From Nymphaea colorata (Eukaryota; Streptophyta; Magnoliopsida; Nymphaeales; Nymphaeaceae), in NCBI RefSeq assembly GCF_008831285.2, contig NC_045139.1, positions 14,490,354-14,554,353 on the forward strand: a DNA stretch of 64,000 nt. The letters are read 5' to 3'. Position 1 is the stretch's first letter. Every line of letters starts with the position of its first letter. Below are positions 49,301 to 59,551 of this stretch, one piece after another. The position numbers were made by a program, and so were the translations under genes. The notes beneath the pieces were generated by a model. That model saw nothing but the letters and a program-made list of their open reading frames with translations. It ran no database searches and was not told where the DNA came from.

Positions 49301-49508
49301 CTCTCCGGCGACCTCAATAACGACGACGGTATCGGTCTTCTCCTCCGACCTCCCCTCTTCCCCGTTCGGAAACTTTATCTCTTTCTCGATTTCTCCATGG
49401 CCTCTTTCTCCATTTCTGCCAACCCACCGTTTACCTTCGTCTTTGGCACTTTGATAATCGGGACATTTTTCCTTTTCGGGTGTAGAGTTTCAGGAGATCG
49501 CGACGTAG
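43320..49508 (+). CDS. PPD: PEAPOD (TIFY4-type) transcriptional repressor
   Basis: Eight exons join with consistent phases: 43320-43440, 43625-43803, 43970-44157, 48489-48573, 48669-48819, 48981-49038, 49123-49328 and 49486-49508, giving 336 residues (family about 315). Order: the PPD domain (about 5-62; SPLDKPLRELTEEDISQVTR, then EKGMRRPSWNKSQAIQQVL), a Pro/Ser linker, the TIFY/ZIM domain with MTIFYGGMVNVYDDV (TIFY at 174-177), a Pro-rich linker and a Jas-like helix, KESVQRFLEKRKER (248-261), without the PY end that binds COI1 in JAZ proteins. In Arabidopsis PPD proteins join KIX8/KIX9, NINJA and TOPLESS to repress D-type cyclins and limit leaf meristemoid division, and are degraded through the F-box protein SAP. 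The start is ATG 43320 with a second ATG right after it. The PPD and TIFY halves are separated by a 4.3-kb intron. The short last exon (EFQEIAT) is the least certain. Confidence 0.93.
44158..48488 (+). other. Long intron 3 of PEAPOD, repeat-bearing
   Basis: No exon or separate gene was supported inside this 4.3-kb intron. It contains a hairpin ACCTCCCAC ... GTGGGAGGT (46288-46318), a 117-base-period duplication (46707-46862), a block of CCATCGGCTGAGG and GA repeats (46870-47170) and a CA run (47455-47476). Its donor is CCTAG|GTGAGC and its acceptor ATGTGCAG|GTCC. Confidence 0.7.
46707..46862. repeat. Direct duplication inside PEAPOD intron 3
   Basis: The phrase TTTCATTTTTTAGTTTATTT and its continuation ATCATTTGGATTTATCTT occur at 46707 and again at 46824, 117 bases apart. 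The match covers about 38 bases without mismatch, with CTT(A/G)AA after it. Confidence 0.85.
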
Positions 49509-51870
49509 GCATGACACGTGTGTCCTCGGGTTCTTAATAGCGCGGATCCCCGCGGTTGGAACAGTATGACGTCGCCTCAGGAGTGTACGGCTTCTTCCTC
49601 GGAGACCATCTCTTATCGGGTAGCGCGAAAGCGTTTCTGTTTTTCCTCCTGTTTTTTTGACTGAACTGGGGGCCCCAGCCCGCTGCAGAAAGGGGGTTGT
49701 CCGTTCCTGCTCGCCCTGGGAGTGAAGGGATTCGGCTGTCCAGAATGTGGATCACGGACGCGGCCCCTCTTCCGTTTGTTTTCTAAGTTCCGACTTGTGA
49801 CGCACAGCGTCTCCCAATGCCCTGTATTTACTTCGTTCCTCCTCACTGGTTAGTTTTTCCCTTCTTTTTGCCTTGTTCATTTCCCTCTTCCTGTTTCCTT
49901 GTTCTTCATTTTTCAAGTGAAGTTGCCAAAGCACAGACCTGGTAGGTATTGGGCCAGTAGGTGGTCAGAGAGACGTAGCTGCCTTGAGTCTTGATAACCG
50001 AGATCTGGACGATGTACTTGGTTTCGCAGATTTCCTTTTCAGTGAAGTTGTCTCCAGCAATTGGGCCCGGCAACGGTGAATGCGTCCTGCCCAGCTGACT
50101 TGTTTCTACAGGTCCAAACATTGCTAACCTTCTCTATCCCGAACCAATTCTCTTGCGGAAATGGAAGTGGCGATTCCAGCCGGCTTTGTCTAACCGGGTT
50201 CTACAGTTGTCTAATGTGACTGTCGTAGTGTTGTTAAGTTCCCGGCCCTGTTTGGATCACATAGAAATAGCACAGGCCTGAATGTCGGTACCTTATTTCA
50301 CGTAGAAATAGGGGCACAGACCTAAATAGCAGGCCTTGGTTCAAGTGGATGAAGAACACGAACATAGTGCGTTTCTAAAATATTTTGTACGGAACAACGA
50401 GTAATGGGCCATCGTACCTAATTTTTCTGGCTCGATAAAGTCAATTTCGTTCCTGAAACATCCAACTTTCAATGCCTTTTCATACATCAAAAATGTCCCC
50501 TACCAGTGTTCTTTGACAGGCAGTTTAGGATAACGTTAAAAAGAGAGAGAGAGAAAAAACAGCATCAGCATTGCGTGAAGGGTCTATTGAAAAGGGTTGA
50601 ATAGCACAAAAAAATTTAAGAACCTTGGCTTTAATCCTTGACATGGTGATCGTAATAAGTTATTCTTGATGAAGTATGCGTTTCGTGTACATAATTGATG
50701 ACCACTTATGTACAATTGGTGGGAGGTGATGTCAATCGATGTGAAGAAAGCTTCGGATCATATCTCAACCCTGCAGTTTTCTTGTATGAACTTTTCTCAT
50801 AGTGTTGCCCTAGTAACGTTTGACATTCTTACCACACTGGCGGGTACTAGTTCTTGCCACTAAATTAAAGAAGAAAAGGTTGTTAACATGTGATGTTGCA
50901 AGTCAATCATCTTGAACTTCATTACCTAGTCTGATTTTGTTATTGGCTCATTTCGGCTGAAACACATTGTGCCGCATCAATTCCTTATAAATTGGCTACT
51001 GTGGTCTGGCCGGGATTGTTTAGCTAATGAACGGAACCGAACCTATTGAAACACAGATTGTTGATCTGGACCGTCCCTCCTAAACAAACCAACACGTTCG
51101 CTGCCTGAAAATGGGTGGATAAGAACTAGTCGAGGTGATAGAATCCGTCCACAATGAACTTGGTAGTTGATCATTTTTGCTCTTTTGGGCATTTTCGGTG
51201 GCACCGTTCATTTTATAATCGCTTTCGGTTTTATCCGCCGTTAGAGAGAGCAGGAAACGCACTTCAATGCACCTTGGTTAGACAGGATATCTCCCAACCC
51301 TGTCAAAGCTTGATCGACATTTTGGGATTCATTTAGTTGACTCCACTGCTCATAATAGCAAACTGCCTATGTTTTCCCTTTTTGCCAAATTCAGAATGTT
51401 CTGCAGGCTTTTGGTGTTTGGGAAGATGACAATGGGAAGCGTCGTAGTTCTCAACTGCTACCACAAAGTTTGGCCTGAAACCTTTGTTTGGGAGCATGCT
51501 GTATGGGTTCGGTCGGACTCTGTGAGTCCAGAATCAGTCTCTGCCAAAATCAAAGACGTCTTGTGTGTTGGGTTCAATGTTTTTGCTCTGACACTTGAGT
51601 CTTTATTATCTCTGATCGAATGCGGGAGAGATTCGAATCCGTAATATTGTGCAAGTGTTTGCAGTTTTTCGAAGATGGGATTGCGAGAATCCAGTTAATC
51701 GGACAAGACCTGTGCCTAGAAATCTAAGGAGCGGATCTGGTCGTATCTGTTACCCCGAAACTGGCCCAATCTGGAATCATTTATAGCATCAGCTCTAGCT
51801 GGAGAAAATCAGATGCCTTTTTTTCCCTTCCTGGCTTGATGGATAGCCCTTCCAATCAGGGATCCTGCCC
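49509..51870. other. Intergenic, 3' flank of PEAPOD
   Basis: No gene was recognised. The part nearest the stop codon (49509-49800) is fairly GC-rich and probably includes the 3' untranslated region. The rest is unique-looking AT-rich DNA with a short GA run (50542-50556). Frames seen here are short and unrelated to known domains. Confidence 0.5.
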
Positions 51871-51879
51871 GGAGGACGG

Positions 51880-52215
51880 ACAATGAGGATAATGACAAGT
51901 CGGGTTCAACAAGGCTGGGCTGGTCCCAGGTTCAACAAGGTTGGGCTTTGGTAGGCCCAAAGACTTTGCTGGCAGCCTAAGTTCGGCCTGCTTAACTTAA
52001 TTATCTGGTTTGCTCGACCATCAACTTTAAGTATGTCGGTACCCAATTTGATGTCAATCTTTATTTGAAACCTTAACATTTCATTTTCTAATATCTTGCA
52101 TCAAGAGTTTCCAAGGGAGTGCTCGCCGACATGTCAAGAGTTTCTAAACACTGGCAACAAGTCAAGAATTTTTAAAGGAATTGTTTGCTAGCATTATATA
52201 TATATATATATATTC

Positions 52216-52271
<56 letters not shown>

Positions 52272-52400
52272 AAAATAGAAAAAATATGGATTGGTGGGTT
52301 TGAATGTATGTATTAGGCCAAGTTGGACTTCCTATTCCCCACTAGGGTCAGGCCAACCCAATGAGTCAGTTAGAAGGTCAAATAACGAGACCAAGCCTGA
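51880..52400. repeat. Dispersed repeat, copy 1, with internal TA/GA microsatellite
   Basis: Order of motifs: GGTTCAACAAGG and GGGCTTTGG, GGTACCCAATTTGATGTCAA, AGAGTTTCTAA, TTTTTAAAGGA, a TA run and a long GA run (52195-52268), then CCAACCCAATGAG. The same order recurs at 53300-53740, so this is a dispersed, probably transposon-derived family. No coding capacity was found. Confidence 0.65.
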
Positions 52401-52552
52401 CCCATCATAGGTTGGGTACCAGACGACTATGAATCGAAGATGATAATAAACAACTACTCTGTGCAACAAAGTTGAGTAACAAATTCCATCTAGTTTACAT
52501 CGGAAACATTTACTGCGTTCTGGCCAAGTTTATCCACATGTTTGTCCCAATA

Positions 52553-52590
52553 TGGATATGGATATGGATATGGACATGGATATGGATCGA
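52553..52590. repeat. (ATGGAT)n hexanucleotide repeat
   Basis: About six units of ATGGAT (one with C for T) run from 52553 to 52590. The frame across it reads as an alternating Trp-Ile string, which is a repeat artefact. Confidence 0.9.
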
Positions 52591-53299
52591 TCCCACTTTG
52601 ACTGATCTTGGTCCGGTATTTCAGTTAATCTCTTGCTTGCGGCCCGTGTTTCCGTGTTTAGAATTTGATTAAAGTTTTTTGTGAAATTTCCACTTCTAGA
52701 TCCGGGGATGTTTTCTATGGGGGTGGATGGAGTGTCTCAAAAGGTGGATGCTTCAACTACAAACATAGAAGACTTGCTTGAGTTAAGGCTCAAGGGATTC
52801 GTAGAGCCTTCAAGTCCATCTGAACAGTGAGTGTCTCGGTGTTCCAAGGGCACTCTACCTCGAGTGGGGTGTCCGTTACACCTCAAGCACACGCAGATCC
52901 GCCTGCGAAACCGCAAGTCGTCAACTTTATTAACATCATTTGGTATTAAGAGCAGCATGCAAATGTTTCATGAATCAAACTAAAATGAAAGAATACTTGT
53001 TCAGAGTTTGTGGATGGGAGACAATATTATAAAAAACCTTAAATTTGTTATTGAGGGTATACCAACTAATAACAAACTAAATTAGAGAAAGTTGTATTTA
53101 AACAAAATAAACTATGTGAGCCTGGATAGGCACTTTACACACAAGGCTACACCCACCTCAGCCAGAACCTTATTATACCTTTTTTTTTAGGAAAAAAAGT
53201 ATACATGAGTCCGACTATTTTTAAATATCGTACACCATGAAAATAAATACAATCACAATTTCTTTTTGAAAGAAGACATTTCACTAAGTCAGTGCTGGT

Positions 53300-53740
53300 G
53301 ACTAAGGCTGGGCATCAAAACGGTTCAAGGCTTAACAAAGCCACGCTTGGGCTGACCCAAACTTTGCCCAACCCACTTAGTTATTGGGCCCGACCAAACT
53401 ATTAATCTCATACCTGTTGGGTACTCAGTTCGATGTTTACCTATATATGAAATTCTTAACTTTTTATTTTTCAATTACTCACAAACACAAATCAATGAAC
53501 CAATAGTTTCTAAGAGAGCCAATGGCACACGAAAAGTTTTTAAAGGAGCCTTCGCGGATGCATCATATATATATATATATATATATATATTGAGCTGGGA
53601 GTATTTAACTCCGGCTAAACTAGCCCAATATTGTTTTTTTTATCCGGGCGGTCTGAATTCCACATAGCCAACCCAAGTTCCGTCCATTACGGGTAGGGTT
53701 TGGTGATTGAGAGTGAGAGAAAGAGAGAGATTTTTAGAAA
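53300..53740. repeat. Dispersed repeat, copy 2
   Basis: Motifs in the same order as copy 1: GGCATCAAAACGGTTCAAGG, GGGTACTCAGTTCGATGTTTA, ATAGTTTCTAAGAGAGCC, TTTTTAAAGGAGCC, a TA run (53567-53591), CCAACCCAAG and a GA run (53710-53730). It is diverged from copy 1 but clearly related in layout. Confidence 0.6.
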
Positions 53741-53798
53741 GAGAACCTTGGAACAGATTGCCATTAAAATGGCACTATAGCGAAACGTGTTCGTGTCT

Positions 53799-53962
53799 CA
53801 GTCACAAATACTTTAAATAGATTCAATTGACATCATTTTATGAAGGCACTGAAGAACTGACGGAAAAAACCTCAGATAGTCAGTCACAAACACTTTAAAT
53901 AGATTCAATTGAGATTATTTTCTGAAGCCACTGAAGAACTGTCGGAAAAAACCTCAGATAAA
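53799..53962. repeat. Tandem duplication, 82-bp period
   Basis: Two units start with CAGTCACAAA at 53799 and 53881 and end with GGAAAAAACCTCAGATA. They differ at a handful of positions. They lie directly upstream of the CT-rich block at 54190. Confidence 0.88.
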
Positions 53963-54204
53963 TGAAATTGTGTCATTTTTGAATTTTTTATTGGCGAACT
54001 GCTTTGTTTTCTCGGGCAAAGAAAAAACTCAAGATTGCTTCACGAGGGATTTTTTAAGCCCACAGAGACAACTCGCTTTTAACATTTGTCTTGGCAGTAG
54101 AAGGTCTCGTTTGATGGGCCGGAAATTTAGTGTAGCACAACAAATTTATTTCAAATTTTTTCCGTTTCACCGAAAGGCGCCTTCGTTACGCTTTCCCCTC
54201 CTCT

Positions 54205-54548
54205 CGTTGCTGCTGCCTCAGACGCATCCTCTCCTGCTCCCGCCTTCACGCCAGGTACCTCTTCCTTTCTTCTTCTTCTTGTTGATCTTCTTCTTCCTCC
54301 TCCTCCCAACTGATTTTGCCCAAATGAAACCCGCCAGAAATCACTGCTACTGCCTTCTCTCGCGGCTGCTGCTTCAGACGCATCCTGCAGCTCCTGCTCC
54401 CGCCTTCACGCCAGGCACCTCTTCCTTTCTTCTTCTCCTTGTTGATCTTCTTCTTCCTCCTCCTCCCAACTGATTTTGCCCAAATGAAACCCGCCAGAAA
54501 TCACTGCTGCTGCCTTCTCTCGCCGATGCTGCCTCAGACGCATCCGTC
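54205..54548. repeat. Tandem repeat, about 156-160 bp, two units plus a partial third
   Basis: CTCAGACGCATCC (or CTTCAGACGCATCC) marks the unit start, with GACGCATCC at 54221, 54377 and 54537. Each unit continues through TTCACGCCAGG, CTCTTCCTTTCTTCTTCT, CTCCCAACTGATTTTGCCC and ATGAAACCCGCCAGAAATCA. Open frames on both strands exist only because of the CT/AG-rich composition. Flanking DNA up to 54900 is T-rich and could be a leader or non-coding transcript, but no protein gene is supported. Confidence 0.88.
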
Positions 54549-55883
54549 GCGCGCATTCACTGCTCTTGACAGGACTGTTTGCTACCTCCTCCTTTCCCCT
54601 TCCACAAGGTTTACAGGTCTTTTCTCTCTCCGTCTCTTTCTCTCTGCTGCTTTGTGGCATAACGCCTTTTTCTTCTGTGAGTTTTTTCGAGCATTTTTTT
54701 TTTCGTCTGATGAGGAAGAGCTTGCGGATCTCAAGTAAGATGTTTTTATTGTAGTGTCGACCTTGTGACATTTTTTTGTTGGTGGATTTGCAGATTTTCT
54801 TACGGCTGTCTGTTCTTCCTTTGGGCATTATACAGTTTATATAAGAATTGTTTTTTCTTCTGTTTTGAGTTATATATGACGGGGGCAAACTTTTATTTTA
54901 CCCTGGTTGAGTAACTTTTTGTTAGGGTTTAACGGATGCAAAGTCCCTCTCATGTTGATGGATGAAATGTAATTTCTTCCATTATTATTGTGTAAATATA
55001 TGGTATTCTTTTACTTATTTCTCATATTTTGAATTCTCTGTGCAAGAATATGTGACTTGAAATGTTAAATAAGTTGAAAAAGGAAGATGGAGTGCGAGCA
55101 TGTCTGTAGTTCATTCATTGCAGTTTGTAAATTTTTTGTGGCTACTAACATAAGCAATGCATACTGTATTTATCTTGCAAGCAATATGTATCATGTACTG
55201 TATTTCTTCTTTCGTTTTACTGTTGTGCAAACCTACTGGTTCACTTAGGTGGCAGAGATAAGCCAGCCTATCCTTCATTTGTTCCTTGTGTGGTTTGAAG
55301 CATAATGAAACAAGGTTAAGCAACAGTCAAAGTATGAGCATAATTTCTTTCTCTCAATAATGTTGTTAGTTAACAACCAAAATTTTTCCATCACTCCCCA
55401 GCTGCTGCCATCAAACACCAGAGATAATGGGATTAATATTTTAACACAGTCACACAAAGGCTGGATTTGGAAAGGGGACTCAAGTCCTTCATCCACCTAA
55501 TTCCAGCAGTACAATCCTTGATGATTTTAAGCTGGTGCCGTCAAACACTACCTAAGAGCTAGGCAGCTAGCAAAGGAAGCGTGGACATTGTCAAGCTTCA
55601 CAAGTGTGGGGGTGTAACCATAGGATAGGAGAATATATTCAACTCTGCTGCCAGATGGCAAGAAAACATAGGATAAGAGTGGATCTTCAACTCTGGATTA
55701 ATTTTCAATATGCCTCCTTTATTTTATTTGACAACCTTTTTGATCAATGTTTTTATTCACTTTACAGTTCATTTGCTTTTCTAATGCTGCTCATTTTTAT
55801 CTAGACACAGCAGTTGCAGGCTATGATTAAGGTACTTTTATTGCAGTATATGTTACTCTCCTTGGGATGAGAAGAATAATGTC

Positions 55884-55996
55884 ACACGTTTCACACAAAT
55901 CGCATCTGGTGCATGAAGCGTGTGCTTCATGTCCCTTCGAGTCGCTTCATAGGCTCAACGCTTTGCTTCGCCTCATCACATCTAACAACATTGGTT
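55884..55996. mobile_element. Right-end fragment of the AACAATGTTG-type element
   Basis: GCTTCGCCTCATCACATC followed by AACAACATTG at 55985-55994 resembles the right end of the element at 56277-58195. No matching left end was located, so this is probably a fragment of a second copy. Confidence 0.4.
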
Positions 55997-56276
55997 ACAC
56001 ATGTGCAAACCAAAATTTTGATTTATATTCATAATGCAAGATAAGCAAGTTATATACATAATCACAAAATTATACAGAAAACATCAAATAAAGATCGGTT
56101 ATCCTCAAGTAAATTGTGTTAGTAAAACCTTCTAAGCAGCAGTATATCATATCCTAACAATACCTTCTAACAGCAAAAAATCTCATGTTGTATTGTAACA
56201 TGGTTCCATTGCATAATCGATATAAAATAAGCAAAATCCTCCATTTGCACAACACTATATTTGGAAATGAACAATG

Positions 56277-58195
56277 AAACAATGTTGTAAAAGGCGAGGG
56301 GAGGTGAGGTGTGGCGTTAATTGAAGCGTAAGCTTCACGAGACACGAACAACTTTGTGAATTATATAATATTTATAAAAATAACAATAAAATTGGAAAAA
56401 AATGACTACAATACTAAGCATATTGATAAAGAACAATGCACAACATATGCAAACCACACTAATTTGTAAATCCAAACAAATACAATGTCATAACATACAT
56501 GGTACAAAGAGTGGTTGCATAATTGGTGCATAGCACAGTTAAATGTTATAGAATTATCATTGACAAACAAATAACCAAAACTAGGAAAACCAAGATTCAG
56601 ATGATAATATCATCCAAGAAAATAAGTAAATTAACAAGTATTGGTGAACAATGATATAAGCATATTGAAATATGTAATATATACAAAAATTACAAATAAC
56701 CAAAACTAGGAAAACCAAGATTTAAATGATAATGTCAATTAATAGAATAAGTAAATAACAAGCATTCGTGAACAATAATATAAGCATATTGAAATATGTA
56801 TATGTACAAAAATGACAAAAAGTAACTAATTTCTTGCTATATTGAATACCATTTTCTTTTGTCATAATTATGCATCCTTTAGTCTACACTTTGCTCTTTG
56901 TCCTGGTCTCAAAAAGTAACACAAGCAGCATGAAGACACATTTCATAAAAACCAGCACATGTGAACTTGATAAGCATAAGTTGATCAGTTCATGTTTTGT
57001 ATAGACAAATGCACTCATCATTAGTAAAGCTTGTGAATCATGAGATTGTGACATGCAAACATATGTATAAAAAGTCAAAAATCCACAACTACCGTAAAGC
57101 AATATATATATATATATATATATATGAACTAAGGCACGTAAAAAATTTAGAGAGCATGAGAGTAAAGTAAAGAATCTATTATTGAGCCAAGTCAAAAAGG
57201 AAGGACACGAATGCCAAGACTTATAATAAACTAAGGTTTGGCAGAAATACCAGAAGACTCAAAAAAGAAAAAAAGGGGGTTGATCCACTGTTTGCAACAC
57301 TTGGCAACAATGAGAGGACTACCACACGTCCAGACTCCAAATGATGACAAATTGAGAACAAGAATAATTAAAAGCATCTGAAGAAGTGTAGCATGAGCTC
57401 TTAACGTGAGTGCAAGAACGACACGCACGCCTGAGGAAGAAATGGGTAGTTCTAACTTCTAAACTTTGTACGTCCTAGCACCGGCTATCGCCACATAGAG
57501 AGCAAGAGAGGGGCAGCCAGTCATGGCGAGAGAGCGCGAGAGGGTGGCCATGGCCAGCGCCTGCCATGGACAAAGAGAGATGACCACCTATGTCTGGTGC
57601 TAGCCATGGCGAGAGAGAGAGAGAAAGACCTGCCGCTGTGATGGAAGATTCCGTCGTTGGGCAATGGCTCTGCATTTTTTATTGAGTAGGGAAATTAACT
57701 AAGGACGCCACCTAGGCCTTCGCCAAGACCTAGCCACGTCGGGCTCAACTGCATGGTCGACCCCCTTAAATTGACTTTTTGACCAAACCCTATCTCTAAC
57801 TGATTAGTTTCTAATTAATTATCCTAGGTGACATTAATTAATTTAAAATATTTCTGTAGCTGGAGCACTTGAGGAGGACCTTATCTAATTTGATTTAGTT
57901 TCTTAAATATTTTAATTAAGTTATTTAAGGTATCCTTTTCTGTTTTTTCCATTTTAGTAACTGCCTAAATGAGGGATCTCCACAATCTTAGGAAACATGG
58001 AGTGCATCCTCAGCTGGCCAAGTTTATAGGAGAAACTCCAGAATAATCAGGTGATATTAGTCATTAAATAAATTCCTAACTAAAGACATATATGAAATAA
58101 ATCTTGTTATTATATTCCACTATTTTTTGATTTGAAGCTTATGATGTGCCTCATGACAGGCTCACTTTGCCTCATCGCCTTTGGCAACATTGTTT
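56277..58195. mobile_element. Non-autonomous terminal-inverted-repeat element, about 1.9 kb
   Basis: The left end AAACAATGTTGTAAAAGGCG (56277) pairs with the right end CGCCTTTGGCAACATTGTTT (58176-58195), and GGCGAGG/GCCTCATCGCC and GAAGC/GCTTC motifs follow inside both ends. It encloses a 125-bp tandem duplication (56571-56820) and a TA run (57099-57125). No transposase reading frame was recognised. Flanking target duplication is not evident, so the superfamily is open. Confidence 0.5.
56571..56820. repeat. Tandem duplication, 125-bp period
   Basis: ATAACCAAAACTAGGAAAAC begins at 56571 and again at 56696. Both units go on through CAAGATT, ATGATAAT, GTGAACAAT and ATAAGCATATTGAAATATGT. Small deletions separate the copies. 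Confidence 0.88.
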
Positions 58196-59051
58196 GTGGC
58201 TTTCCTCATGTGAGATCTTCGGCGAGTTCCACAGGGCCGCAACCTACATGTAGTGTAGCCTAGCCGCTTTCTTTATAGAGCACTCTGCCTCTCGCCGTAT
58301 GAACCGCGGGGTTTTCGGAATGCATGTCAGGTGATGACAAAACATTTTTTTTGGCGATCGAAGGGGCTTCTGGGAGCTTTGGTCTTCCAGAAGGAGTGGG
58401 AGAATACACATGGTTCCGAGTTTAGATTGCGGCTGATGTTGGGCCACAATTGTGTTTTACCTTTAGTCAACTCATTGATGTTTGATCAGCTCCAGCTGAA
58501 CCTGTTTTTGTCATCAAATGTAATTTGGTCATTTCTCCTGTAATAAGATCCACTCAAGTATGAAATCACTGTATTGTAAATTTGTAATTCTTTCAACTCA
58601 CATACATACTTGAATGAATGATGTTGTTGGTCATGGCGCTTGCCGGCATTCATATAATATGGGGCAAAATGGATGAGGGCGTAGGTGAGCCCCATCCCCC
58701 CTTATAAGAAAATAAGATTCGAGCCATTGGTAAGAATCCTCACACTTTAACACATTGACGTGTAAGTGACTACAAATTTATATTTACAATTGTCTATAAA
58801 ACACGTTATACAAGATAATGGTTACAACAATTTAACAATAATAATGATAAGGATACACTCTTTTATATACAATTAATAACTTAAATATGAAAAATAAGAA
58901 TATTCATGTAACTTGTGTGCTGACCTTTCAATTGCACAAAGCACGCACTCACAAAGCGTAGGGCTTCTGAAGATCACTCTGATAGACTATCAGACAAGAA
59001 GGGAACTCATATTGATGGACAATTGGAATGGAATGATCTTCACAATTTTGT

Positions 59052-59135
59052 TGATGGATAATGGCATACAATGACAATTTTTGTATGGATAATGGCATAC
59101 AATGACAATTTTGTATGGATAATGGCATACAATTT
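59052..59135. repeat. Tandem repeat, 30-31 bp, three units
   Basis: TGGATAATGGCATACAAT occurs at 59055, 59086 and 59116, with ACAATTTTTGTA or ACAATTTTGTA between units. The array lies about 420 bases upstream of the PPR gene. Confidence 0.92.
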
Positions 59136-59551
59136 GTTGTATAGTCGCTAATGCTTATTCAATAATTATCCTTAATGCACCTCTCTCTTTTTCTCTCTCC
59201 TTCTGTTTTATGTTCTTTATGTTTTTTTGCTCTTGTGAGAATCACATGATGCAAATTGCTTAGTTCCTTAAATTAGTGAGACTTCAATTGCACGTTTGTA
59301 CGTCGTTTGGCAATGGTAGCAGAATGTTACTTCTCAAGTATTGGAGCAGATGATGGATGGAACTATCACATACTTTTGCCATTGACAAACTACCTGTAAA
59401 GCTTTTATATGATTTGCTACGATGAAAATCCATATTCATGAAGTTAAAGTTTCAAACTCGCACTTAAACGTTTGGTGCAATCGTTTTGGCAGTTGTTTTG
59501 CGTATGAACTCCTAACATTGCATGGGACTCCGCTCCACCGGCACTTAGTTC

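Noticed and set aside
54406-54888. Minus-strand frame of 160 codons and plus frames over 53970-54738
   Set aside because: They are produced by the tandem CT-rich repeat; each unit repeats the same peptide and there is no start, domain or splice support.
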